A DNA stretch of 32,826 bases from Acidobacteriaceae bacterium (GTDB taxonomy: Bacteria; Acidobacteriota; Terriglobia; Terriglobales; Acidobacteriaceae), in NCBI GenBank assembly GCA_025356095.1, contig JANXUR010000116.1, positions 1-32,826 of the forward strand, read 5' to 3'. A program made the translations under genes and the position numbers. The notes below the pieces were generated by a model. That model saw only the letters and a list, made by a program, of their open reading frames with translations. It was not told the origin of the DNA and searched no databases. Positions 7,802 through 15,241 of the stretch are shown piece after piece. The stretch's first letter is position 1. Every line of letters starts with the position of its first letter.

Positions 7802-7854
7802 GGGGCGAAAGCCCCCAAAACATTTGCCCGCTCAACACGGCGCTGAAAGCGCCG
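7802..7854. repeat. REP-like double hairpin between sdhA and sdhB
   Basis: Two compact palindromes lie 22 bp apart: GGGGC-GAAA-GCCCC at 7802-7815 and CGGCGCT-GAA-AGCGCCG at 7838-7854. The second is flanked by GCCCTAC, giving GTAGGGCGGCGCTTTCAGCGCCG on the minus strand. This form resembles dispersed REP-type intergenic repeats of high-GC bacteria. In the sdh transcript they would fold 3' of sdhA and could affect mRNA processing or the ratio of sdhA to sdhB. Confidence 0.5.
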
Positions 7855-7880
7855 CCCTACAGTTCGTTGGGGATGGCGTC

Positions 7881-9665
7881 CTATGTCGCCGCGTCGTACT
7901 TACGTTCGCGCGGCGGAACCAGTGAGGTGTCTACCGCTTCCCACTCAAATTTTGGCGCATTGGTTGCCGCATCGTAGCTGGCCTTGGTTGTCTTCAAAAA
8001 GTCTGCATCGTTGCGGGTAGGGAAGTCCGGCTTATAGTGCGACCCGCGAGACTCATCGCGCTGGCGCGCGCCCTGCACGATCACTCGCGATAGATGCAGC
8101 ATGTTTTCCAACTGCCGGGTAAATGCGAAACTGGAGTTCGCCCAGTTTGACTTATCACTCAAGTTAATGTTCTTGTAGCGCTCGATCATATCCCCCAGGA
8201 TGCCGTCAGTCTCATCCAGCGCCTTGTTGTAGCGGATGACAGTTGCATTCTTAGTCATCAACTCACCGAGTTCGCGCCATAGGCGGAACGGGTTCTCGGT
8301 GCCGTTGGAACTCATCAGTTTGGCGTTGATGCCTTCCTGCCGCCGCCGCTCCATTTCCTGAGAGCGTTCGGCATTTGAATCACCCTGCAAGCCCTTGGCA
8401 TACTTCACTGCGTTCGGCCCGGCGATAAAACCGCCAAAGATGCAGCTTACGAGGGAATTTGCCCCCAAGCGGTTAGCGCCGTGGTACTGGTACTCACACT
8501 CGCCCGCCGCAAAAATGCCGGGCACGGTGGTTTGTTGGTCGAAGTCGACCCACATGCCGCCCATTGTGTAGTGCATCCCAGGAAAAATCTTCATGGGTGT
8601 GGTTCGCGGGTCGTCGCCGACAAATTTCTCGTAAATTTCAAGAATGCCTTCCAGCTTTTTATCCAGTATCTTCGGGTCAATGTGGGTTAAGTCGAGATAG
8701 ACCATGGGCTGGCCATCAATCCCCAGCCCATGCTCGTAAACCACTTTGAAGATTGCCCGGGTGGCAACATCGCGGGGTACTAAGTTGCCATACTTTGGGT
8801 ACCACTCTTCCAAAAAGTACCAGCGCTCGTTGACTGGAATGGATTTAGGGTCGCGCGCGTCGCCAGCTTTCTTTGGCACCCATACGCGGCCACCTTCGCC
8901 GCGCGCCGATTCTGACATCAGTCGCAACTTATCTTCACCAGGAATCGAAGTAGGATGCACTTGAATGAATTCGCCATTGGCGTACTTCACACCCTGCAGA
9001 TAAAGTGACCCTTGCGACGAGCCCGTACAAACCACCGAGTTAGTGGACTTACCGAAGATGGCGCCAATGCCGCCGGTGCACATAATTACCGCATCTGCCA
9101 CAAAGGTGCGAACTTCCATGGTGCGCAGGTCCATCGCGCAAATACCGCGGCAAACATTTTTTTCGTCGAGTACGGCGGAGAGAAATTCCCAGCCCTCGTA
9201 TTTCTTCACCCGATTCTCTGACTCAAATCGGCGCACCTGTTCATCCAGCGCGTAGAGTAACTGCTGGCCAGTGGTTGCCCCAGCAAACGCGGTGCGATGG
9301 AACAGGGTTCCGCCAAAGCGTCGAAAGTCGAGCAAGCCTTCAGAGGTGCGGTTAAAGGGCACACCCATGCGGTCGAGCAGGTCAATAATTCCCGGCGCTG
9401 CGTCGCACATCGCCTTCACGGGCGGCTGATTCGCCAGAAAGTCGCCGCCATACACGGTGTCGTCAAGATGCTTGGCGGTAGAGTCGCCTTCACCCTTCAG
9501 ATTTTTGGCCGCATTAATACCGCCCTGCGCGCACACCGAGTGCGACCGCTTTACCGGAACAATTGAAAACAGGTCAACATCCGCGCCCGCTTCGGCAGTC
9601 TTAATCGTCGCCGCCAGCCCGGCCAACCCACCACCTACAATAATGATCTTTGGTTTCGCCGCCAT
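7881..9665 (-). CDS. sdhA: Succinate dehydrogenase flavoprotein subunit
   Basis: A 594-residue catalytic subunit that oxidises succinate to fumarate on covalently bound FAD. Visible motifs are the FAD-binding GGGLAGLAA (residues 11-19), RSHSVCAQGG (40-49) with the flavin-linking His, HPTSIPG, RGEGGRVW, PRDVATRAI with the active-site Arg region, HYTMGG, and GANRLGANSL near the flavin. Length and motif spacing match Bacillus-type (type B) enzymes, consistent with the neighbouring single-anchor cytochrome b558. The ATG at 9665 is preferred because AGGGGAG lies just upstream. An in-frame ATG five codons earlier (9680) lacks a good site. Spacing to sdhC is 72 bp. Confidence 0.96.
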   Translation of the reverse strand: MAAKPKIIIVGGGLAGLAATIKTAEAGADVDLFSIVPVKRSHSVCAQGGINAAKNLKGEGDSTAKHLDDTVYGGDFLANQPPVKAMCDAAPGIIDLLDRMGVPFNRTSEGLLDFRRFGGTLFHRTAFAGATTGQQLLYALDEQVRRFESENRVKKYEGWEFLSAVLDEKNVCRGICAMDLRTMEVRTFVADAVIMCTGGIGAIFGKSTNSVVCTGSSQGSLYLQGVKYANGEFIQVHPTSIPGEDKLRLMSESARGEGGRVWVPKKAGDARDPKSIPVNERWYFLEEWYPKYGNLVPRDVATRAIFKVVYEHGLGIDGQPMVYLDLTHIDPKILDKKLEGILEIYEKFVGDDPRTTPMKIFPGMHYTMGGMWVDFDQQTTVPGIFAAGECEYQYHGANRLGANSLVSCIFGGFIAGPNAVKYAKGLQGDSNAERSQEMERRRQEGINAKLMSSNGTENPFRLWRELGELMTKNATVIRYNKALDETDGILGDMIERYKNINLSDKSNWANSSFAFTRQLENMLHLSRVIVQGARQRDESRGSHYKPDFPTRNDADFLKTTKASYDAATNAPKFEWEAVDTSLVPPRERKYDAAT

Positions 9666-9737
9666 GAACTCCCCTACCATTCCGTTCTTGCAGTTGCTCT
9701 TTTAACTCGAAACTCGAAGCCGTCTTACTGCAACCGC

Positions 9738-10448
9738 CTACCGCAACTGGGTTTCCACCTGAGAAGCGGGCGATTGCACCGGAGCCGACCGGAACGCCGC
9801 GAGGGTCGCAAGGCCGCCGCCGATCAACGCAATTGCCAGCAGCAGGCAAATGTAGCCCAGCCACTTTTGCGCGCGCTGACCGGTGGTGATGCCCCATTTG
9901 GCGCAGAACAGCCATACTCCGTAGGCAAAGTGCCAGCTCGCCGCCACAATGCCGGCCACGTAAAATGCCAAGATCCAGGGGTTTAGCAGCTCGGCCTGCA
10001 CCTTGCCAAAAGCGGCCTCAGGATGCGTCCCCAGATGTATGCCGCTAAACCGTTGCGTATAAACGTGATAGCCCATATACAGGAAGGCCACAATGCCCGT
10101 CCAGCGCTGCGATGTGTAGAGCCAGTTGCCCGTCCAAGGGTACTCGGTAACGTTATTTTTGCCACGCAACCAGATATAGATGCCGTAGAGTCCGTGGTAG
10201 GTGATGGGCAGGTAGATGCCGAAAAACTCCAGCACCGGCACCAACGGCAGGCTGTTCAAAAAGCGAACCTGCTCCGCGTAGGCCGCCGGACCCTGAATCG
10301 CTGCCGCATTGGAAAGAAAATGCTCCAGCAAAAAGGCGCCGATGGGGATGATCCCGCTCAGCGAATGCAGCCGCCGCCACAAGAAGGAGTTGCCCTCCCC
10401 GGCGCGCAGGGGCTGGACGCCCGAAATTGTGCTTTCTGATGCTGCCAC
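9738..10448 (-). CDS. sdhC: Succinate dehydrogenase cytochrome b558 membrane anchor
   Basis: A 236-residue integral membrane subunit that anchors SdhAB, binds b hemes and passes electrons to quinone. About five hydrophobic helices are visible. Candidate heme-ligating His residues occur in RRLHSLSG, LLEHFL, ITYHGLYG, GYHVYTQRF and SWHFAYG, the pattern of the Bacillus-type diheme anchor, and no sdhD is present. I chose the GTG start at 10448 because GGAG lies seven bases upstream (ACAGGAGCAACTGCGTG). A TTG 15 codons earlier (10493) has no ribosome binding site. It is first in the operon, and a good promoter lies about 65 bp upstream. Confidence 0.93.
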   Translation of the reverse strand: MAASESTISGVQPLRAGEGNSFLWRRLHSLSGIIPIGAFLLEHFLSNAAAIQGPAAYAEQVRFLNSLPLVPVLEFFGIYLPITYHGLYGIYIWLRGKNNVTEYPWTGNWLYTSQRWTGIVAFLYMGYHVYTQRFSGIHLGTHPEAAFGKVQAELLNPWILAFYVAGIVAASWHFAYGVWLFCAKWGITTGQRAQKWLGYICLLLAIALIGGGLATLAAFRSAPVQSPASQVETQLR

Positions 10449-10513
10449 GCAGTTGCTCCTGTGCCCAATGCCGTCGTCCCAAGTGATTCGCAAAATCGGC
10501 GGGCAAACATTTG

Positions 10514-10543
10514 ATTATCAAGCGGCGACGGAAGCCGAGTCAA
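10514..10543 (-). promoter_or_regulatory. Promoter of the sdhCAB operon
   Basis: On the minus strand TTGACT (10538-10543) is followed after 18 bp by GATAAT (10514-10519); each matches five of six consensus bases. Transcription would begin near 10507, leaving a leader of about 59 nt before the GTG of sdhC. Confidence 0.65.
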
Positions 10544-10647
10544 GGCGAACCTGAGGAAAGCGACCGGAGGAGCACTCGGGCAGCATACTGTCAACATTTC
10601 GACATCAAAACATGCTGTTGCAAGTCACCTGCTCTGGGGGCATGCCC

Positions 10648-12534
10648 TCACCACCACAACCCCAGCACCTGATTCACCACCAGCGCCGCCACATAGGCTA
10701 ACCCTGACATATATGCAAACTGAATTGCGGGCCACTTCCAACTGTTGGTTTCGCGTCTTACTACGGCCAGAGTGCTGGTGCACTGCATGGCGAAGGCGAA
10801 AAAGACTAACAGGGCCATCGCTCCGGGCAGGGATAAATCCTGCCGTAGGGCGGCTTGCAGCGGCAAACTGTGGGTGTTCGGGTCTGTGCCGTAGATCGTG
10901 CCCAGCGTGCCCACCATCACTTCCCGCGCCACCACTGACGTGAGCAGGCCGATGCCAACCTTCCAGTTGAACCCCAGAGGCTTAATCGCTGGCTCAATAA
11001 AGTGGCCTAGGCTGGCGATGATGCTTTGCTCAAGCGGCGGCGTTTTGCCGTTGTGTAACGGCAAACTGGTAAGCACCCAGATTACCAGCGATACCGCGAG
11101 GATGACCGTGCCTACCTGCTTAAGAAATACCGTGCCGCGATCGAGCAGCCGCAGTGCCAGCGATTGCAGCGTGGGTAAGCGATACTCAGGTAGTTCAAGC
11201 ACAAACGGAATGTTCGTCGCCTTGAGGGCCGAGGAACTAAGTAACTTCGCCGTCGCGAAGGCGGCGAGAAACCCTAGCACGTAGAGTGACAACATAACCG
11301 CAGCCCGCGCCCCCAGCAGCGGCCCCAGCACCGGCACGTTAGGGATGAAAGCCGCAATCATCAAGGTGTAAACAGGCAAACGCGCGCTGCACGTCATAAA
11401 CGGCGCAATCAATATGGTCGCCAGGCGCTCGCGCTTGTTCTCTATTGTGCGCGTGGCCATGATGGCCGGGACAGCGCAGGCATATGCTGAGAGCAGCGGA
11501 ATAAAAGCCTTGCCATTTAGTCCGACGCCCCGCAGAGTGCGGTCACTAATCAGCGCAGCCCGAGCTAGATACCCCGAGTCTTCAAGAATTCCAATGAACA
11601 AGAAGAGCAGGAGAATCTGCGGCAGAAACACCAGAACTGAGCTAAGACCTTTCCACAGTCCATCAATCAGCAGGGAACTGAAGATACCAGCAGGAATGAT
11701 AGTGGCAGCCCAGGTGGCACCGTCGTTGAGTAAGTTCTGGAATGCGTCACTCAGCGGCTTGCCGATTCCGAAGACGGTTTGGAAAACTCCTGCAACCACC
11801 ACCAGAAAAATAATTGGCCCCCAGATTTTGTGCAGCAGAATGTCGTCAAGGTGGCGGCTCCACACCGAAGGCAGCGCCGGCTGATAGGCTGACCGGGTAC
11901 GCACCTGCGCCGCCCACTGGCGCGATTGTGGCGGGTGGTTGAGCAGCACACGCAAGGTAGGCGGCGCCTGATTCGCATCTCCGCGAAGAAACCGGTCAAT
12001 GGCGTCCATCCCCATACCGGCAGTAGCACTAATCAGCGCGACTGGCGCCCCCAGTTCCACCGCGAGCTTCAGCGGGTCAAGCTTGCCCCCGCGCTTGATG
12101 AACAAGTCCGACATATTAAGCAATACCATGGTCGGTAAGCCAACGGCGATTACGCTGGCGGCGAGCGATAGCTGGCGCGACAGGTTGGTAACGTCTAACA
12201 CCAGCAGCACGGCGTCGGGGCGGGGCAGGCCCGGCATTTTGCCATTCAATACGTCGAGCGAAACTCGCTCATCTTCTGAAAATGCCTCTAAGCCATACAC
12301 CCCTGGCAGGTCCACCAGCGTGATGGGATGGTCGAATCCGGTCAACTGGCCGGTATGCTGTTCCACGGTGACGCCGGGATAGTTGCCGACCTTTTGCCGC
12401 AGCTTGGTGAGCCGATTAAACAATGTGGACTTGCCGGAGTTTGGCGGGCCGATCAACGCGACCGTGCGTACCTGTCCGGGGACCGGGGGCGCGGCAGGTA
12501 CAGCGAAGGGCGGCGATTCATGGCAGGTAGGCAT
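10648..12534 (-). CDS. feoB: Ferrous iron transporter FeoB
   Basis: A 628-residue inner-membrane Fe(II) importer with an N-terminal G domain. G motifs are G1 GPPNSGKST (about 29-37), G3 DLPGVYGL, G4 NMSD and G5 SATAG. The G1 loop differs from the usual GNPNxGKT by Pro in place of the first Asn. A linker domain follows, then two Gate-type membrane segments with typical FeoB motifs (ILEDSGYLARAA, GLNGKAFIPLL, AYACAVPAIMATR, SVVAREVMVGTLGTIYG). The protein is somewhat shorter than the E. coli protein, and no FeoC is seen. The ATG at 12534 starts 8 bp after the feoA stop; the longer open frame to 12672 only shadows feoA. The ribosome binding site is weak, so translation is probably coupled to feoA. 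Confidence 0.95.
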   Translation of the reverse strand: MPTCHESPPFAVPAAPPVPGQVRTVALIGPPNSGKSTLFNRLTKLRQKVGNYPGVTVEQHTGQLTGFDHPITLVDLPGVYGLEAFSEDERVSLDVLNGKMPGLPRPDAVLLVLDVTNLSRQLSLAASVIAVGLPTMVLLNMSDLFIKRGGKLDPLKLAVELGAPVALISATAGMGMDAIDRFLRGDANQAPPTLRVLLNHPPQSRQWAAQVRTRSAYQPALPSVWSRHLDDILLHKIWGPIIFLVVVAGVFQTVFGIGKPLSDAFQNLLNDGATWAATIIPAGIFSSLLIDGLWKGLSSVLVFLPQILLLFLFIGILEDSGYLARAALISDRTLRGVGLNGKAFIPLLSAYACAVPAIMATRTIENKRERLATILIAPFMTCSARLPVYTLMIAAFIPNVPVLGPLLGARAAVMLSLYVLGFLAAFATAKLLSSSALKATNIPFVLELPEYRLPTLQSLALRLLDRGTVFLKQVGTVILAVSLVIWVLTSLPLHNGKTPPLEQSIIASLGHFIEPAIKPLGFNWKVGIGLLTSVVAREVMVGTLGTIYGTDPNTHSLPLQAALRQDLSLPGAMALLVFFAFAMQCTSTLAVVRRETNSWKWPAIQFAYMSGLAYVAALVVNQVLGLWW

Positions 12535-12542
12535 CGGGTAGG

Positions 12543-12845
12543 CTATTCGCCGGTCGCGTCGTGTGCGGGGCCGGCAGTTTGGCCCAGCAGCTCCGCACCG
12601 GGCAGTATAAGGATGTGCTGTGCAGTTTCGGCGCGCAAGGCCACGTCGGTGCCGTCCACTGAAAACAGCCACGGATCGCCGAGGGGTGCGCGACGCGAAA
12701 ACCGAACCTCGGCCCCCTCAGTAAAGCCAAAGCGCAGCAGCATTTGCTGCACCTGAGCGGGCAGGTCAAGCCGCTGAACAATCCCGGCCATGCCGGGCTT
12801 CAAGTCGGTTAGCGCGACGCAATCGTGATGGGGAAGAAGGCTCAT
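12543..12845 (-). CDS. feoA: Ferrous iron transport accessory protein FeoA
   Basis: A 100-residue SH3-like protein, slightly longer than the usual 75-85, that assists FeoB-mediated Fe(II) uptake in the cytoplasm. Family features are LTDLKPGMAGIVQRLD near the start, LLRFGFTEGAEVRFSRRAPLGDPW, and a C-terminal VALRAETAQHILI strand. It is first in the feoAB operon. No strong Shine-Dalgarno precedes the ATG. The promoter and a dyad lie close upstream, so control is likely at transcription. Confidence 0.92.
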   Translation of the reverse strand: MSLLPHHDCVALTDLKPGMAGIVQRLDLPAQVQQMLLRFGFTEGAEVRFSRRAPLGDPWLFSVDGTDVALRAETAQHILILPGAELLGQTAGPAHDATGE

Positions 12846-12859
12846 AGGGGCAAAGCTAG

Positions 12860-12876
12860 TTGCAACTCGTTTGCAA
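12860..12876. promoter_or_regulatory. Candidate metal-regulator operator upstream of feoA
   Basis: TTGCAA-N5-TTGCAA forms a 17-bp dyad, 15 bp before the feoA ATG and immediately downstream of the predicted -10. Fur-family sites in several bacteria contain TGCAA...TTGCA half sites, and feoAB is a standard iron-regulated operon, so a repressor operator is plausible. Assignment to Fur is inference. Confidence 0.4.
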
Positions 12877-12891
12877 ATTGACTCTCAGTTA

Positions 12892-12921
12892 AGGATAAGG
12901 CCTGCCCAATCGCTGCGTCAA
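12892..12921 (-). promoter_or_regulatory. Promoter of feoAB
   Basis: On the minus strand TTGACG (12916-12921) and TATCCT (12892-12897) are separated by 18 bp. Transcription would start near 12885, placing the TTGCAA dyad at about +10 to +25. Confidence 0.45.
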
Positions 12922-12984
12922 TTGCAGCAGTGTACCGAACCGTATGAGTTTCGTCACATTTGCTATGCGCGATTTCGTGCTCAT

Positions 12985-13674
12985 TTATAGACGCTTGAGC
13001 ATGGCTTTGGCTTCGGCCAGTTGCGGAAAGAGCTTTTCCTCGGCGCGGAAGGCCGCAGGGTGGATGCAGCGACGGCTGCCGCGCAGCTTTACCGGATGCC
13101 GTAGATGCAGCATCTCGTGGTAAACGAGGTACTCCAGCGCCAGCTTAGGCACGCGGAGGTCGTCAAAGATGCGGCTTACGACGATGGCATGGTGAGCGGG
13201 ATCGTAATGGCCGAGCAGGCGGCGGGCGCGCTCGCGGCTCCAACTCATGCGCGGGCGGGCCATCAGGCCGTGGAAAAAGCGGGTATTCAGCTCTTCAAAA
13301 ATGGCTTCCAGATCGTAAACATGACCCTGCGGGCTGACCATGGGTTTGCGTCCACGCAACTGGCGCACCCGCTCGGACTGTTGTGCCATGGCCTGCGAAC
13401 TGGCCCAGCGGCGGTAGCGGGCGGCGTGCGCTGGCTCAATCGGCTTGCGGTAGAGCTTGGCAATGAGGATGTGGGCAATGGCCTCTATGGCAGTTTCGGG
13501 CGCACCTTCCAACAAGTCGCTCAGGCGGACGTAGACAACATCCTGCCGGATGCGAATCGTGTGGTTGAGGTTAGCGTAGGGATAGAACCGGATAGAGAAC
13601 ACCGGCATCGGCGCGCGCGGACGGAGCTCGCGGTAGGTGCGGTGAAAGATGGGGAGGAGGGTTTCGAGTAGCAC
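12985..13674 (-). CDS. SprT-like zinc metallopeptidase domain protein
   Basis: A 229-residue predicted cytoplasmic protein. The C-terminal half has the SprT-like layout: LEAIFEELNTRFFHGLM, then RMSWSRERARRLLGHYDPAHHAIVVSRIF, then the zinc motif YHEMLH (HExxH with the first His at residue 186), and a later His in RRCIHPAAF that could be the third ligand. The N-terminal about 95 residues are a strand-rich segment (FSIRFYPYANLNHTIRIR) followed by a helical region. They are not part of the SprT core and may form a family-specific extension. The start is a GTG without a strong ribosome binding site; ATG at 13608 (MPVFSIRF) is an alternative. SprT-like proteases in eukaryotes (Spartan) act on DNA-protein crosslinks; the bacterial role is not established. 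Confidence 0.75.
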   Translation of the reverse strand: MLLETLLPIFHRTYRELRPRAPMPVFSIRFYPYANLNHTIRIRQDVVYVRLSDLLEGAPETAIEAIAHILIAKLYRKPIEPAHAARYRRWASSQAMAQQSERVRQLRGRKPMVSPQGHVYDLEAIFEELNTRFFHGLMARPRMSWSRERARRLLGHYDPAHHAIVVSRIFDDLRVPKLALEYLVYHEMLHLRHPVKLRGSRRCIHPAAFRAEEKLFPQLAEAKAMLKRL

Positions 13675-14046
13675 TGGGAGTAGGTTAGCACGGGGGCGCA
13701 GGTAGAGAGCGGCTCCAGTGAATGTAGCGGGCTATCTAGCTACCAAACGCCTGCTCCAGCTTCGCACTGACAGCCATCACAGGCTTCTAGTTCTTGAGCA
13801 ACGGAAGGCAAGCACAGATTTCTGACTAGTGGCCCAGCTTTTGCGTTTCATTTTTTTCCGACCAATACCGTAGTGCTCCATCTTTCGCGGTTTTCGAAAG
13901 GTTCGATCCAGGCTGCGGCGACGACATATGTTTCGTCACTCGCGGTTCCGCCCCTTCGGAGATTCGAATCGCTGCTGTCGCTTTCCCATCGCTTTCCTAT
14001 CGTTTACGAAGTCTGTCGCATCTGCTCCGCGGCCGCGTCCTTGTGA
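13675..14046. other. Intergenic stretch of about 370 bp without a supported gene
   Basis: No RNA gene or conserved protein was recognised. Three things are visible. One is a 33-codon minus-strand frame (13826-13927, MSSPQPGSNLSKTAKDGALR...) with no ribosome binding site. Another is a 10-bp palindrome GATTCGAATC near 13963. The third is an imperfect tandem TCGCTTTCCCA/TCGCTTTCCTA near 13980-14001. It probably contains the 5' region of the SprT-like gene and the 3' flank of the 14047 gene. Confidence 0.4.
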
Positions 14047-14928
14047 TTACTGGAGCGGATAGGAACTGCTGCTCACGGGTTTGGTCTCTCCGTTGGCGAT
14101 TTTGATGAACTCAGCCCGCAGGACCGGGTAGGCGGGTTGGCCGTCGAGGAACTTGAAGGTAAAGTGAGTTTGGGTGCGCTGGCCCGCAGCGTTTGGAAGG
14201 TTGGTGCGGTAGCCATCGAGAGTAAACATTCGACCACCTGCGGCAGACTCTTTCGGATGATGCTTGGCCCAGCTTGACTGCTCCAAGTCGTTACTCTCCA
14301 AGGTAATGTGAAGCAGAGATTCGCCCTTCGAATTGAACATCTCCGCGAACCCGTAGACATTGTATGTGCTATAGGGCGTAAACGACGAGCTAATGACCAG
14401 CGAGTTTTCATTCAGCTTGATGCGCTCGACAACATATTCGCGCATGCCCTTGCGCACCAGGCCGCGGTGCTGAAGGTCGAGCAAGTGAAGCATGCCTGCA
14501 TCGCGGCAGGGGTCGTCCCCTGTTTCAGCGCAAACACGGGTCAGCATGGCCGCCGCCTGCCAATCGTCCGGAGCAGCTTGAGCAATGGGTGTGACGGTGG
14601 CTTTCGCAAAGGCAATATCGCCTATGTTCAGAGCGCACTCGGTGGCATATTTGGCAAGAAAGGTGTCCAAGGGCCGAGCCTGCAACAAGGATTTGAAGAT
14701 CGCGAATGCATCCGCGTACCGATGTTCCAGATAGGCCTTGGTGCCTGCTCCAAATTGCTGCTTCTGCTCGGCAGTAAGGCTGGCAAGAAGGTCGTCTTGC
14801 GATTCGATGGCTGGTGCCGCAGGGGCGACTGCTTGCGCGGAGGAGGTGGCCAGCGTCGCGACCATGAGAACTGCGTATGCCAGACTAGCAACGAGGAAGA
14901 ACGAGCGACGGCGGCCAAGTCCTGACAT
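14047..14928 (-). CDS. Secreted TPR-like protein of unknown function
   Basis: A 293-residue protein with a signal peptide (RRRSFFLVASLAYAVLMVATLATSSAQA). Residues about 45-150 are helical with a TPR-like stretch (FGAGTKAYLEHRYADAFAIF, then SLLQARPLDTFLAKYATECAL). The C-terminal half is beta-rich with no recognised motif (YVVERIKLNENSLVISSS, YNVYGFAEMFN, LLHITLESNDLEQ). The ATG at 14928 was chosen over the GTG at 14943 because GGTGA lies four bases upstream. It is a single gene divergent from the EXORDIUM-like gene. I cannot assign a function; an envelope-associated scaffold is possible. Confidence 0.6.
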   Translation of the reverse strand: MSGLGRRRSFFLVASLAYAVLMVATLATSSAQAVAPAAPAIESQDDLLASLTAEQKQQFGAGTKAYLEHRYADAFAIFKSLLQARPLDTFLAKYATECALNIGDIAFAKATVTPIAQAAPDDWQAAAMLTRVCAETGDDPCRDAGMLHLLDLQHRGLVRKGMREYVVERIKLNENSLVISSSFTPYSTYNVYGFAEMFNSKGESLLHITLESNDLEQSSWAKHHPKESAAGGRMFTLDGYRTNLPNAAGQRTQTHFTFKFLDGQPAYPVLRAEFIKIANGETKPVSSSSYPLQ

Positions 14929-15241
14929 TTTGTCACCATTCACAATAGGGATACTGAAGTTGCCAACGATTCTATACCCTCATGCTTTTGGATGCCGCTC
15001 ACATTTTGCCTGATGAAGCCCGCAGGGCATCCACGACGGCGACTGGCGCAGAGGAAACACCAAAATTAGGTAGTCTCCGCTACATTTGTTCCTGCGGCAA
15101 CCTTCGGACACGCCAAAGCCCTCGGCGCAGGCATATGATATGGCCTCAGCGCGGCAAGCGGAGAGTTTTGGAAACGTTTGTCGTTCTTAAGATGGAAGGC
15201 CACTTTACTCTTGTAAGGTCTTGCATTAAGGAGTGACAACC
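14929..15241. other. Divergent intergenic region between the TPR-like and EXORDIUM-like genes
   Basis: This 313-bp region should hold both promoters. On the minus strand a TATAGAAT element lies near 14974-14981, upstream of the 14928 gene, without a clear -35. On the plus strand, TTGTCG and TTAAGA elements occur in 15178-15195, again without a good partner, and a strong AAGGAG (15228-15233) precedes the ATG at 15242. No structured RNA was recognised. Confidence 0.35.

Noticed and set aside
9012-9566. Several plus-strand frames opposite sdhA
   Set aside because: They are antisense shadows of a highly conserved gene with no start signals or domains.
10449-10493. TTG start for sdhC, 15 codons upstream
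   Set aside because: It has no ribosome binding site and lies about 14 nt from the predicted transcription start, whereas the GTG at 10448 has a well-spaced GGAG.
10625-10650. GGGCATGCCC palindrome after feoB as terminator
   Set aside because: It is a self-complementary 10-mer with no loop and no T tract.
13826-13927. 33-codon minus-strand frame in the 13675-14046 gap
   Set aside because: It has no ribosome binding site and no recognisable family, and its length is within chance expectation, so it was only noted in the intergenic entry.
13955-13975. GATTCGAATC resembling a tRNA T-arm
   Set aside because: The flanking bases do not form the five-bp T stem, and no acceptor, D or anticodon arms can be drawn around it.
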